Source of the DNA: a bacterium
GTDB lineage: Bacteria > Auribacterota > JABMQX01
Reading direction: 5' to 3'
Assembly: GCA_030691545.1 (NCBI GenBank)
Contig: JAUYEE010000116.1
Coordinates: forward strand, 1-36,110
Length of the DNA: 36,110 nt
This document shows, one piece after another, positions 1-7,692 of the stretch. The first letter of the stretch is position 1. Each line of letters starts with the position of its first letter. Made by a program: the position numbers and the translations under genes. The notes beneath the pieces are model-generated. The model was not told where the DNA came from and made no database searches. It saw only the letters and a list, made by a program, of their open reading frames with translations.

Positions 1-111
1 CTTCCTGAGAAAATCCTCCTGCCGTACGCTGTGATAAATCTGCTGGTCGCTCCGGGCAAGGGGCTTCCGGTGGAGCTTACAGTCGGAAGCGATGGTACGC
101 GTGGGCGGTGA
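1..111 (+). CDS. possible 3' end of an unidentified gene (partial)
   Basis: Frame 1 on the plus strand is open from the window edge to a TGA at 109-111, giving a 36-residue tail (begins LPEKILLPYAVINLL). The other plus frames stop within the first 35 bases. The segment is too short to identify and could be a chance open frame. If real, the gene converges on rho, whose stop lies about 110 bases further on. I see no clear hairpin plus T-run between the two. Confidence 0.2.
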   Translation, partial: LPEKILLPYAVINLLVAPGKGLPVELTVGSDGTRGR

Positions 112-223
112 TCTGGGACACGGCAACGTTTCTCGCGTTCACAGAAAGTGGGAAGAAGTCGGCGCGGCAGCGCATATCAAGCAAAGAGTGATTGCCTGAC
201 GTGCGCTTTTCCCCTGGGAACGG

Positions 224-1474
224 CTATGACGGTCTGAGCGCGATCAGGAATTCGGCGTTGGATTTCGTCTTCTTCAGCCGCTCGACGATGAGTTCCATAC
301 ACTCGACGGGCTTCATGCCGTTGAGGGCTTTCCGCAGCAACCAGATGCGCTCGAGTTCCGCGGGGTCATAGAGCAGTTCCTCACGTCTCGTGCCCGACTT
401 CTCGATATCAATCGAGGGATAGACTCGCTTATCCACGAGGCGGCGGTCGAGGTTGAGTTCCATGTTGCCGGTTCCCTTGAATTCCTCGAAGATGACCTCA
501 TCCATCCGGCTGCCGCTGTCAATGATCGCGGTGGCGAGGATCGTCAGGCTGCCTCCTTCCTCGATATTTCGGGCGGCGCCGAAGAAGCGTTTCGGTTTGT
601 GAAGCGCGTTGGAATCAATTCCGCCGGACATGATTTTACCGCTGTGGGGCTGAACGGCGTTGTACGCGCGGGCAAGTCGCGTGATGCTGTCGAGGAGGAT
701 AACCACGTCCCGCTTGTGCTCGACGAGGCGTTTGGCCTTTTCCAAAATGATTTCCGCGACCTGGATGTGCCTTTCAGCAGGTTCATCGAACGTGGAACTG
801 ATGACCTCCCCCTTGACGGTGCGCTCCCAGTCGGTGACCTCCTCGGGTCTCTCGTCAATGAGCAGGACGATGAGATAGACCTCGGGGTTGTTGGTAGTGA
901 CGCTATTGGCGATTTTCTGGAGAAGGACGGTTTTGCCAGTTCGGGGGGCGGCGACTATGAGGCCGCGCTGGCCCTTTCCGATGGGGGTGAGGATGTCCAT
1001 GACGCGCATGGAGACTTCCTCGGGGACCGTCTCGAGAATGAACCGGCTGTTCGGGAACAGAGGCGTGAGGTTGTCGAAATGGGTCTTATCTTTGGCTTTC
1101 TCCGGCTCCTCAAAGTTGACGGCATGGACCTTCAGAAGGGCGAAATAGCGCTCCTTGTCCTTCGGGGAACGGATTTCCCCGGAGACAGTGTCGCCAGTCT
1201 GGAGGTCGAACCTGCGAATCTGCGACGGGGAAACGTAGATGTCCTCCGGACAAGGGAGATAGCTGTAATTGGGGGAACGAAGGAAGCCGAAACCGTCCGG
1301 GAGGGTCTCGAGGACGCCCTCGCCGAACATGTTTCCCTCTTTCTCGCTCTGAGCCTTGAGAATCTCGTAGATTAGCTCATGCTTTCTCAGGTTACCGATG
1401 CCCTCTATCTTGAAGCTCTTGGCGAGCTTGTTGAGCTCGGTCATTTTCATTTGTTGAAGTTTGACCATGTCCAT
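224..1474 (-). CDS. rho: transcription termination factor Rho
   Basis: Rho is a hexameric RNA-dependent ATPase that ends transcription by translocating along nascent RNA. The 416-residue product has the normal length and domain order. A Rho N-terminal helical domain lies at about residues 8-40, and a cold-shock-type RNA-binding domain at about 48-118 ([21 protein letters not shown]). The RecA-type motor carries Walker A APRTGKT at about 176-182 and Walker B VVILLDS at about 257-263, followed by the R-loop region and a typical C-terminus. I chose the second in-frame ATG (1474): a perfect AAGGAGGT lies 7 bases upstream of it and would fall inside the coding region if the ATG at 1492 were used. 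The ATG at 1492 has its own good ribosome binding site, so a six-residue longer form is possible. It is the last gene of the coaE-rho run, 9 to 27 bases after the coaE stop depending on the start. Confidence 0.97.
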   Translation of the reverse strand: MDMVKLQQMKMTELNKLAKSFKIEGIGNLRKHELIYEILKAQSEKEGNMFGEGVLETLPDGFGFLRSPNYSYLPCPEDIYVSPSQIRRFDLQTGDTVSGEIRSPKDKERYFALLKVHAVNFEEPEKAKDKTHFDNLTPLFPNSRFILETVPEEVSMRVMDILTPIGKGQRGLIVAAPRTGKTVLLQKIANSVTTNNPEVYLIVLLIDERPEEVTDWERTVKGEVISSTFDEPAERHIQVAEIILEKAKRLVEHKRDVVILLDSITRLARAYNAVQPHSGKIMSGGIDSNALHKPKRFFGAARNIEEGGSLTILATAIIDSGSRMDEVIFEEFKGTGNMELNLDRRLVDKRVYPSIDIEKSGTRREELLYDPAELERIWLLRKALNGMKPVECMELIVERLKKTKSNAEFLIALRPS

Positions 1475-1478
1475 TGAA

Positions 1479-1511
1479 ACTACCTCCTTCATGGCAAAGC
1501 ACTACCTCCTT
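1479..1511 (-). promoter_or_regulatory. tandem Shine-Dalgarno sequences before rho
   Basis: An 11-base sequence, AAGGAGGTAGT on the minus strand, occurs twice with a 22-base period, at 1501-1511 and 1479-1489. The upstream copy overlaps the coaE stop codon and sits 11 bases before the ATG at 1492. The downstream copy sits 7 bases before the ATG at 1474. Each copy could drive initiation at its own in-frame ATG. Confidence 0.75.
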
Positions 1512-2188
1512 GACTTGTTTCGTTTGGGGTGTGGGTTGTTTCCAACGAGGGTGTCGGAAGCGAAAGACGCCGAATCGTGGCGGAGCGACTCGGCCCGACG
1601 ACGGAGATCGCCGAGGATTTCTTTGACCCGCTCAAACGTCTGCTCGACGGAGCCGTTGTTGTTGACGACGTAGTCGGCGAATTTCTCCTTCTCCGCCATG
1701 TCCAACTGATTGCGGATTCTTCGGTCGAGGTCAGCTTTTGTTCCTCCTTTTTTTAGGAATCGTTTGAGCTGGTTTTCGTACGTCGCGCTGACGACAACGA
1801 TGACGTCGTAGAGATGGAGGGCTCCTCCCTCAATGAGAAGAGGCACCTCGGCGACGGCGACGGGGAATTTTTTCTGTCGCCCCATCTCTTCAAAAAAGCT
1901 CTGGACCTCTGCCCTGACGCGGGGATAAAGGATGTCCGTAAGGCGCCTAAGGTTTTGCCTGTCGCCAAAAACGATGTCAGCGAGCGATCGCCGGTCAATG
2001 GCCCCGTCCGTCCGGAGAAGCCCGCCGCCGAAAAGGGATACGACGGCCGACGTGACCTCCTCATCCTCCGAAAGGAGCCTGTGGACAATTGCATCGGCAC
2101 TGATGACGGGGACTCCCAGGCGAGAGAACATGTCAGCGACGGTGCTTTTGCCGGCGCCGCAGCCGCCGGTCAATCCAACGCGAATCAC
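1502..2188 (-). CDS. coaE: dephospho-CoA kinase
   Basis: CoaE phosphorylates the ribose 3'-OH of dephospho-CoA, the last step of coenzyme A synthesis in the cytoplasm. The product is 228 residues. It starts with the family signature GLTGGCGAGKST (P-loop at residues 8-16), followed by SADAIVHRLL, the CoA-domain segment VAEVPLLIEGG, and a lid region with RRIRNQL. The C-terminus has a basic, low-complexity tail of roughly 25 residues beyond the usual family end. The start is GTG, overlapping the upstream stop codon as GTGA, which points to translational coupling with the membrane protein gene before it. The coaE-rho adjacency matches the polA-coaE-rho order known in Chlamydiae. Confidence 0.95.
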   Translation of the reverse strand: MIRVGLTGGCGAGKSTVADMFSRLGVPVISADAIVHRLLSEDEEVTSAVVSLFGGGLLRTDGAIDRRSLADIVFGDRQNLRRLTDILYPRVRAEVQSFFEEMGRQKKFPVAVAEVPLLIEGGALHLYDVIVVVSATYENQLKRFLKKGGTKADLDRRIRNQLDMAEKEKFADYVVNNNGSVEQTFERVKEILGDLRRRAESLRHDSASFASDTLVGNNPHPKRNKSRR

Positions 2189-4383
2189 GGGGTGCGGTCC
2201 TCCAGAATTTGCTTGTACCGGTCAATGGCCTGTTTGGCTTTGTTGCGTTCGCCCTGCAAGGTGTAAACGGTGGCGAGAACGGAGTGGGCGTCGGCACAAC
2301 CCGGAAAGAGGTCAACCGCTCTAAGAAGGTCCTCCTCGGCGTGGCGAAGGGCTTGTTCTTCTCCCTCACCTTGAAAACGGTCGAGGGACATGCGAGCGTT
2401 CCGCACATGTTGTTGAGCCGTTTCGATATCGCCCAGCGAGACAACCTGAAAAACCCGGTAGAAGAAACGGAACGGGTCGCCCACGATTGCGATATCGGTC
2501 ATCTTTTTGAAGTACTGAAGCCGCTCGGGATTGAAGAGCATGGCGAGGGTGGCGTATTCCGGATGCCTCTCCGCACGATCCACCATGTACCGGGGTGAAT
2601 AAATCCAGTCCTCCGCCTCCGGGCCAACGAATGCTCCAGGGTGAAGAACGAAGTAGTTCGCTCTGTTCTTCATGCAGAAATCGTGAAAATCCTTTTCGTT
2701 CTCGCTGAACAGGCTCTCGAGGTACTCCCTGACTTTCTCTCGCATTCCTTTCGACTCGAACTTGGGATGAAGGACGATTGCGCGTTCCGCGTCCGCGAAG
2801 ATGGTCGGCTCCAGCGTGAAACTCGCCAGCACGACCGCGTCTTTCTGAGTGTTGTTTCGCAGCCAGTTCACAAGATACCTGTTCGCGACGTAAGGGCTGC
2901 CGGTATCGGCTGCGCGGTAAATCTTCTCGAAGGTCGAATAGGAATATGCCTCGGACGCCACCCCGACGAGAACAAGGAGTGACCATACGGAGAGGGCTAC
3001 CGTTCGCGCTCCCCTTTTCTGAAACAACTCAGGCCAATGGCGCGCTCCCAATCCGATTAGACAGGACAGGTAGAACACTAAGAAAACCTCCATTCGAACA
3101 AACAATATGTACAGGAAAAAGAATGCCACCAGACAGAACAAGAGCATCTTTTCACCTTCGGCTGCGCTTCCCCGGAACAACGACCTCGCCACGAGGACAA
3201 AGGGAGCGAGTCCGAGAACAAGAAGCGACTCGAAGTTCGCAATCGGGTACTTGCCCTGAAACTTCGACGTTGCCGAGTGCAACGCCGGCGTCCAGAGGAT
3301 TCTCGCTTCGTAACTCAGTTTCGCGGGGTTGACCGGCTTTACATTGAAATGCTCGATTTTCGCCGCGAAAAGCCGAGCGAAATGCGAGTAGGCTGCCGGG
3401 TAGCTCGACTCAGTGATGACTGCCACAACCAGCGAGACCAGCGCCACGACAAACACGACTCGCGGCAGGACCGCTGACCATCGGCGAACGAGACTACCTA
3501 CCACAAACGCCGCCGCCAGACTGTACCAGACGAGCATTCCCCACGAGACCAGGAACCTGTGCTCGCGCAGATACGGCACCGCGGACCCGGCGATGACCAG
3601 GAACGCCATGCACGGCAAGAACGCGCGAACGAACAAATAACGGTCCTTTCCAAAGAACAATCGAACCACGGCGAACATGCCGAGCAGAAGGATGTAAAGC
3701 TGAGTCACATCCCAGGTTGCCGCGGCCACCGCCAGCAGGAGACCTGCCGGAATAACGGAAAACGATATTGTCCTTCGCTTCGTACCCCGCACAAGTAACC
3801 AGAAGTGCAGGAAAATCAGCGGAAGAGCGAAATTCTCCCTGCTGAACTCCAGTCCCGTGGAGCGGATGACCGAAGGGACCGAGACCGCGTAAAGCGCCGC
3901 TCCCAGCGAGCCGCCCACGGGGCCGCCTCGCATCTCCCAAATGACACCGAAAACCGCGAAGATACCGAGGCAAAACCATGCCGCGTCAAAATGACGAACG
4001 AACTCGCGGAACGCTCCCGGCCTTCCAAGAGCTGCACAGAGGGCCGCCGCGGGAATCTCCTTGCCGATGGAGAGCTTACGGGGGACCTCAAGCCCCTCGG
4101 GAACCTGCGCGCGCTTGTCGAGAGCGGGAATGGAACCCGTCTCCGCTAAGCCCTCCGCGTAGTGGAACAGCAATGCACCTTCGAGGGTGTACGGGAGCTC
4201 ACCGTAGTAGTCCCGCAAGCACCCGACGACGCTCCACCGCAGGAACACGCCAAAACCGTAGGCGCCGAGCAAGCCAATGCACACGCAAACGACGGAGATA
4301 ACGCCCCGCCGGGTAGGGCGGCGGCTCTTACCCTCGTCTCTCGCATTCTTCTCGGTAACGGGAAGTTGCTGGACCTGGGACAC
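2185..4383 (-). CDS. polytopic GT-C/STT3-like membrane protein with C-terminal TPR-like domain
   Basis: The 732-residue protein has a cytoplasmic N-terminus rich in Arg/Lys, about twelve hydrophobic segments between residues 27 and 480, a soluble region at about 490-640, and a C-terminal helical repeat (about 660-725, with GCADAHSVLATVYTLQGERN typical of a TPR). The first loop, with RDYYGELPYTLEG and FHYAEGLAETGSIPALD, and the motif GLEFSRENFALPL resemble the STT3/AglB and PMT-type GT-C families, which transfer sugars from polyprenyl lipid carriers. The canonical STT3 WWDYG motif is not visible; the equivalent place reads NWLRNNTQKDAVVLASF. Glycosyl transfer is therefore an inference from fold and loops. 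The start is GTG with a weak GGGA-type ribosome binding site. The gene lies between polA and coaE and overlaps coaE by four bases. Confidence 0.7.
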   Translation of the reverse strand: MSQVQQLPVTEKNARDEGKSRRPTRRGVISVVCVCIGLLGAYGFGVFLRWSVVGCLRDYYGELPYTLEGALLFHYAEGLAETGSIPALDKRAQVPEGLEVPRKLSIGKEIPAAALCAALGRPGAFREFVRHFDAAWFCLGIFAVFGVIWEMRGGPVGGSLGAALYAVSVPSVIRSTGLEFSRENFALPLIFLHFWLLVRGTKRRTISFSVIPAGLLLAVAAATWDVTQLYILLLGMFAVVRLFFGKDRYLFVRAFLPCMAFLVIAGSAVPYLREHRFLVSWGMLVWYSLAAAFVVGSLVRRWSAVLPRVVFVVALVSLVVAVITESSYPAAYSHFARLFAAKIEHFNVKPVNPAKLSYEARILWTPALHSATSKFQGKYPIANFESLLVLGLAPFVLVARSLFRGSAAEGEKMLLFCLVAFFFLYILFVRMEVFLVFYLSCLIGLGARHWPELFQKRGARTVALSVWSLLVLVGVASEAYSYSTFEKIYRAADTGSPYVANRYLVNWLRNNTQKDAVVLASFTLEPTIFADAERAIVLHPKFESKGMREKVREYLESLFSENEKDFHDFCMKNRANYFVLHPGAFVGPEAEDWIYSPRYMVDRAERHPEYATLAMLFNPERLQYFKKMTDIAIVGDPFRFFYRVFQVVSLGDIETAQQHVRNARMSLDRFQGEGEEQALRHAEEDLLRAVDLFPGCADAHSVLATVYTLQGERNKAKQAIDRYKQILEDRTP

Positions 4384-4446
4384 CGTTTTTCCCGCATTTC
4401 TTTGAAAACGTCATCCGGAACGGACAGCGAATTCGGGAAACTCCCA

Positions 4447-4489
4447 GCGCCATGCCCGACTCTCGGTTCTTCTCACAACAGCATGGCGC
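4447..4489. repeat. 9-bp perfect inverted repeat between polA and the GT-C gene
   Basis: GCGCCATGC at 4447-4455 is matched by GCATGGCGC at 4481-4489, with 25 bases between the arms. It lies in the 242-base gap after the polA stop and upstream of the GTG of the membrane protein gene. No T-run follows on either strand, so an intrinsic terminator is unlikely. It could be an operator or an mRNA hairpin. The rest of the gap (4384-4625) shows no convincing gene. Confidence 0.45.
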
Positions 4490-4625
4490 GGAGAGAAAAC
4501 TGGATTTCTCCAACATCCCGGCAGAACAAGGGTGTCCGACTCGTTCGAATGACTCCCGGCCTCTCGCCCGGGCGCAAGCAAGGGCCCGAACACGGCAGCG
4601 AGCCAGAGGAGGCGCAGGAGGTTCC

Positions 4626-7280
4626 TTAGATTTCCGCCCAGGTGTTGCCGACTTTGGTGCCCACCTTGAGTGGAACGCTGAGTTCGACGAGGGACTCCAT
4701 TTCCCGGACAACCATCTCCCTCAGCGTGCTGACCTCCGTTTGGGGCAATTCAAAGACCAGTTCGTCGTGAATCTGGATAATCATCCTCGTCCGAAGGCCC
4801 ATGTCCCGCAGTCGCCTATCCACGTTGATCATGGCGACCTTCATGATGTCGGCGGCCGAGCCCTGAATCGGCGTATTGATAGCCATTCGCCTGCCGTTCT
4901 GACGGGAGGTCTGGCTGCTGCTTTTGAGCTGAGGGATCTCCCTTCTTCGATGAAAGAGGGTCGTGACGAGGCCGCTTTGTTCGGCTTCTGCCACCGTCTC
5001 TTCCATGTACCGTTTCACAGCGGGGTAACGAGCATAGTACTGCTGGAGGAACGATTCCGCCTCGGAGACGGAGATGTTCAACTGGTTTGACAGGCCGTAC
5101 GCCTGTTGACCATAAATGATGCCAAAGTTGACGGCTTTTGCCCGATAGCGCATTTCGGGCGTCACCTCGGAGACAGGGACGCCGAAGACCAGCGACGCCG
5201 TGTAGGCATGGATGTCCTCGCCGCGGTTGAAAGCCTCAATCATGGCTTCCTCTCGGGCGAGATGGGCGAAAATTCTCAGTTCAATCTGGGAATAATCGGC
5301 GGAGAGGAGCACCCAGTCGTGCTTCTCCGGGACGAAAGCTCTCCGTATGCCCCGACCGAGCTCCGTGCGAACCGGGATGTTCTGGAGATTCGGGTTGGAG
5401 CTTGACAGCCGCCCTGTCGCGGTGACGCTCTGGTTGAAAGACGTGTGAATCCGTCCCGTCCTCGGGTTGATGAGCACAGGAAGCGCATCAACATAGGTGG
5501 ATTTTAACTTAGCAAGCTCCCGATAGTCAACAATTCTTTTTGGCAAATCGTGTAACCGCGCAAGCTTTTCGAGAACAAAAACGTCCGTTGAGGGGCCGGT
5601 TTTTGTGCGCTTCTGGACGGGGAGCTTGAGCTTCTCAAAAAGGATCGAAGCGAGCTGCCTCGGGGAATCGAGATTGAATCTCTGTCCGGCCATGGCATAA
5701 ATGCTGGCGGCCAATTCGTCCAGGCGCCGCTGAAACTCGCGGGACATCTCGCCGAGGAACTCGCGAGCGACGTACACGCCGTTCGTCTCCATGCGGGCGA
5801 GGACGGGGAGGAGGGGCATCTCGATCTGGCGGAAAAGCTCATCGAGGCCCTTGCAGCGTAGTTCCGCCTCAAGGATGCTCTTCAGGCGAAGGGTGACATC
5901 GGCATCCTCGCAGGAGTAGTTGCAGACCCTGGTCACGGGCACCTCGTTCATGGTGATTTGGCGAGAGCCTGTGCCGATGAGGTCGGTGATGGGAGTTTTC
6001 TTGTGCTTGAGGTATTCGACGGAAAGGCTATTGAGGTTGAACGTCTTTCGCTCCGGATTGAGGACGTAAGCGGCAACCATGGTGTCGAAGGCGGGAGATT
6101 GGATTTCGATGCCGTTTTGGGCGAGGACTTCCATATCGAACTTGATGTTCTGGCCGATGATGCGAAGGCCGTTTTGCTGGAGGACGGGTTTGAGTCCGGC
6201 AAGAATGGCTTCCTTGCTCAGTTTCGTGTTGAGGGGGATGTAATAGGCGGTTCCTTCGGCGTGGCAGAAGGAGATTCCGACCAACTCGCAGGCGAAGGGG
6301 TCGGGGCCGGTGGTCTCGACATCAATCACCAGTTCCTGGACTTCGCTCAGCTCGCGAAGAAGCCGCGACAACTCAGCCTCGTCCGCAACCAGACGGTAGT
6401 CGGCTGCCCAGTCTTTTCTCTCTTCGGCGATGTCATCGAGTAGCCGGCGAAACTCGAGGCGCTGGTAAAGGCTGCGGAGCTTGACTTTGTCGGCCCCGCA
6501 GAAACGGGCGGACTGGAGGTCGAGCTGAATGGGGACGTCGGTATCGAGGACTACCAGGTCGCGCGCCGCGCGCGCCTGGTCGGCGTAGTTACGCAGATTC
6601 TCCTTTCGCTTCTCTCCGGAAATGCGATCCACGTTTGCGAGGACGGATTCGAGGTCGCCGAATTCCCTCACGAGGGCAAGAGCGGTTTTATCACCGATGC
6701 CGGGGACGCCGGGAATGTTGTCCGATGCGTCGCCGGCGAGAGCCAGGACGTCAATGAACTGAGACGGCTCGATGCCGAGTTCTTCGAGGACGGTTTGTCG
6801 GTCGTAAACTTTGTTATCCTTGTGCGTGTGGAGGATTTTGACGTCCGGGGAGACCAACTGGAACATATCCTTATCGCCGGTCACCAGGTAAACCTCCAGG
6901 CCGGCTTGTTTGGCTCGGAGGGCAAGGGTGCCCATGATGTCGTCCGCCTCAAAGCCCTGTTTTTCAACAAGGGGGATGCGGAAAGCGGAGACGAGCTCTT
7001 TGATGATGGGGATCTGAATAGCCAGGTCCTCAGGCATGGGCTTTCGTTGGCCCTTGTAGTCCTCGAATTTCTCGTGGCGAAAGGTCGGCCCCGCGGCATC
7101 GAAAGCCACCAGGATGTATTCGGGAGAGAAGTCCGAGATCAACTTATTCAAGGTGTTGGCGAAACCATAGACAGCGTTCGTCGGCGTCCCGCGGGAGTTC
7201 GACAGGTCCCGGATGGCGTAATAGGACCGAAAGGCGTAAGAGGGTCCGTCAATGAGGAAGAATCTTTCTTTGTCGGGCAT
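4626..7280 (-). CDS. polA: DNA polymerase I
   Basis: Pol I fills gaps and removes RNA primers in replication and repair. The 884-residue product has all three domains. The 5'-3' exonuclease (about 1-290) shows FFLIDGPSYAFRSYYAIRD, EADDIMGTLA, VTGDKD and GDASDNIPGVPGIGDKTA. The 3'-5' exonuclease (about 310-500) looks active: D320 and E322 in VIDVETTG, D382 in NIKFDME, and Y455/D459 in YSCEDAD. The polymerase domain has motif A DYSQIE (D662), motif B RAKAVNFGIIYG and motif C HDE at 838-840. I use the ATG at 7280 because the FLIDG block should sit within the first dozen residues. A further 58 in-frame codons upstream look non-coding. No clear Shine-Dalgarno precedes this ATG, which is unusual for this window. 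Confidence 0.97.
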   Translation of the reverse strand: MPDKERFFLIDGPSYAFRSYYAIRDLSNSRGTPTNAVYGFANTLNKLISDFSPEYILVAFDAAGPTFRHEKFEDYKGQRKPMPEDLAIQIPIIKELVSAFRIPLVEKQGFEADDIMGTLALRAKQAGLEVYLVTGDKDMFQLVSPDVKILHTHKDNKVYDRQTVLEELGIEPSQFIDVLALAGDASDNIPGVPGIGDKTALALVREFGDLESVLANVDRISGEKRKENLRNYADQARAARDLVVLDTDVPIQLDLQSARFCGADKVKLRSLYQRLEFRRLLDDIAEERKDWAADYRLVADEAELSRLLRELSEVQELVIDVETTGPDPFACELVGISFCHAEGTAYYIPLNTKLSKEAILAGLKPVLQQNGLRIIGQNIKFDMEVLAQNGIEIQSPAFDTMVAAYVLNPERKTFNLNSLSVEYLKHKKTPITDLIGTGSRQITMNEVPVTRVCNYSCEDADVTLRLKSILEAELRCKGLDELFRQIEMPLLPVLARMETNGVYVAREFLGEMSREFQRRLDELAASIYAMAGQRFNLDSPRQLASILFEKLKLPVQKRTKTGPSTDVFVLEKLARLHDLPKRIVDYRELAKLKSTYVDALPVLINPRTGRIHTSFNQSVTATGRLSSSNPNLQNIPVRTELGRGIRRAFVPEKHDWVLLSADYSQIELRIFAHLAREEAMIEAFNRGEDIHAYTASLVFGVPVSEVTPEMRYRAKAVNFGIIYGQQAYGLSNQLNISVSEAESFLQQYYARYPAVKRYMEETVAEAEQSGLVTTLFHRRREIPQLKSSSQTSRQNGRRMAINTPIQGSAADIMKVAMINVDRRLRDMGLRTRMIIQIHDELVFELPQTEVSTLREMVVREMESLVELSVPLKVGTKVGNTWAEI

Positions 7281-7692
7281 TGTGTTGGTGTTGCTTCGAC
7301 GTTCAGCGGCCGGGAGCGGTGCGCTCGGGGTCCCCGCAAGCCACCGAAGACAACTGCTCCTGCGGGCGCTGTCTGGGATGGCGCGGCGAACAACCGCGCT
7401 GGTTACCGGATACGGCTCAATTGGTCCTGCTCGCGGCAGGAGGGAGAATCTCAATCAACTATGACGGGCGGTTGCCCGCGCCCCGCTTTCGAGAAAATCG
7501 GTCAATATCCCGCAGTGCTGTCGCGCTCCCGAGAGGAAACTCCCTATGGACCGGAACGCGCCCAATGGGATTTGCGAAATCCACGTCGCCCCCGGGCTCC
7601 TCGGGAACCCGAGAAAGGGGGGTGAGTACACTCCCGTCCGGAGGCACCATGACATGCCGGTGTCACGTCGGCTCGAGTCGCTGGCGGACTGC
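7281..7692. other. intergenic region between the secretin and polA
   Basis: These 412 bases separate the secretin stop from the polA start, both on the minus strand. Open frames here are short, lack ribosome binding sites and do not resemble proteins. An inverted repeat CTCGGG-AA-CCCGAG lies at 7600-7613, and GACA-TGCCGG-TGTC lies about 40 bases to its right. Neither has a T-run. I find no good -35/-10 pair for polA, although one is expected here. Confidence 0.5.

Noticed and set aside
7459..7650. 63-codon minus-strand frame in the secretin-polA gap
   Set aside because: No ribosome binding site, no hydrophobic or domain pattern, and high Arg/Pro content typical of chance frames in GC-rich DNA.
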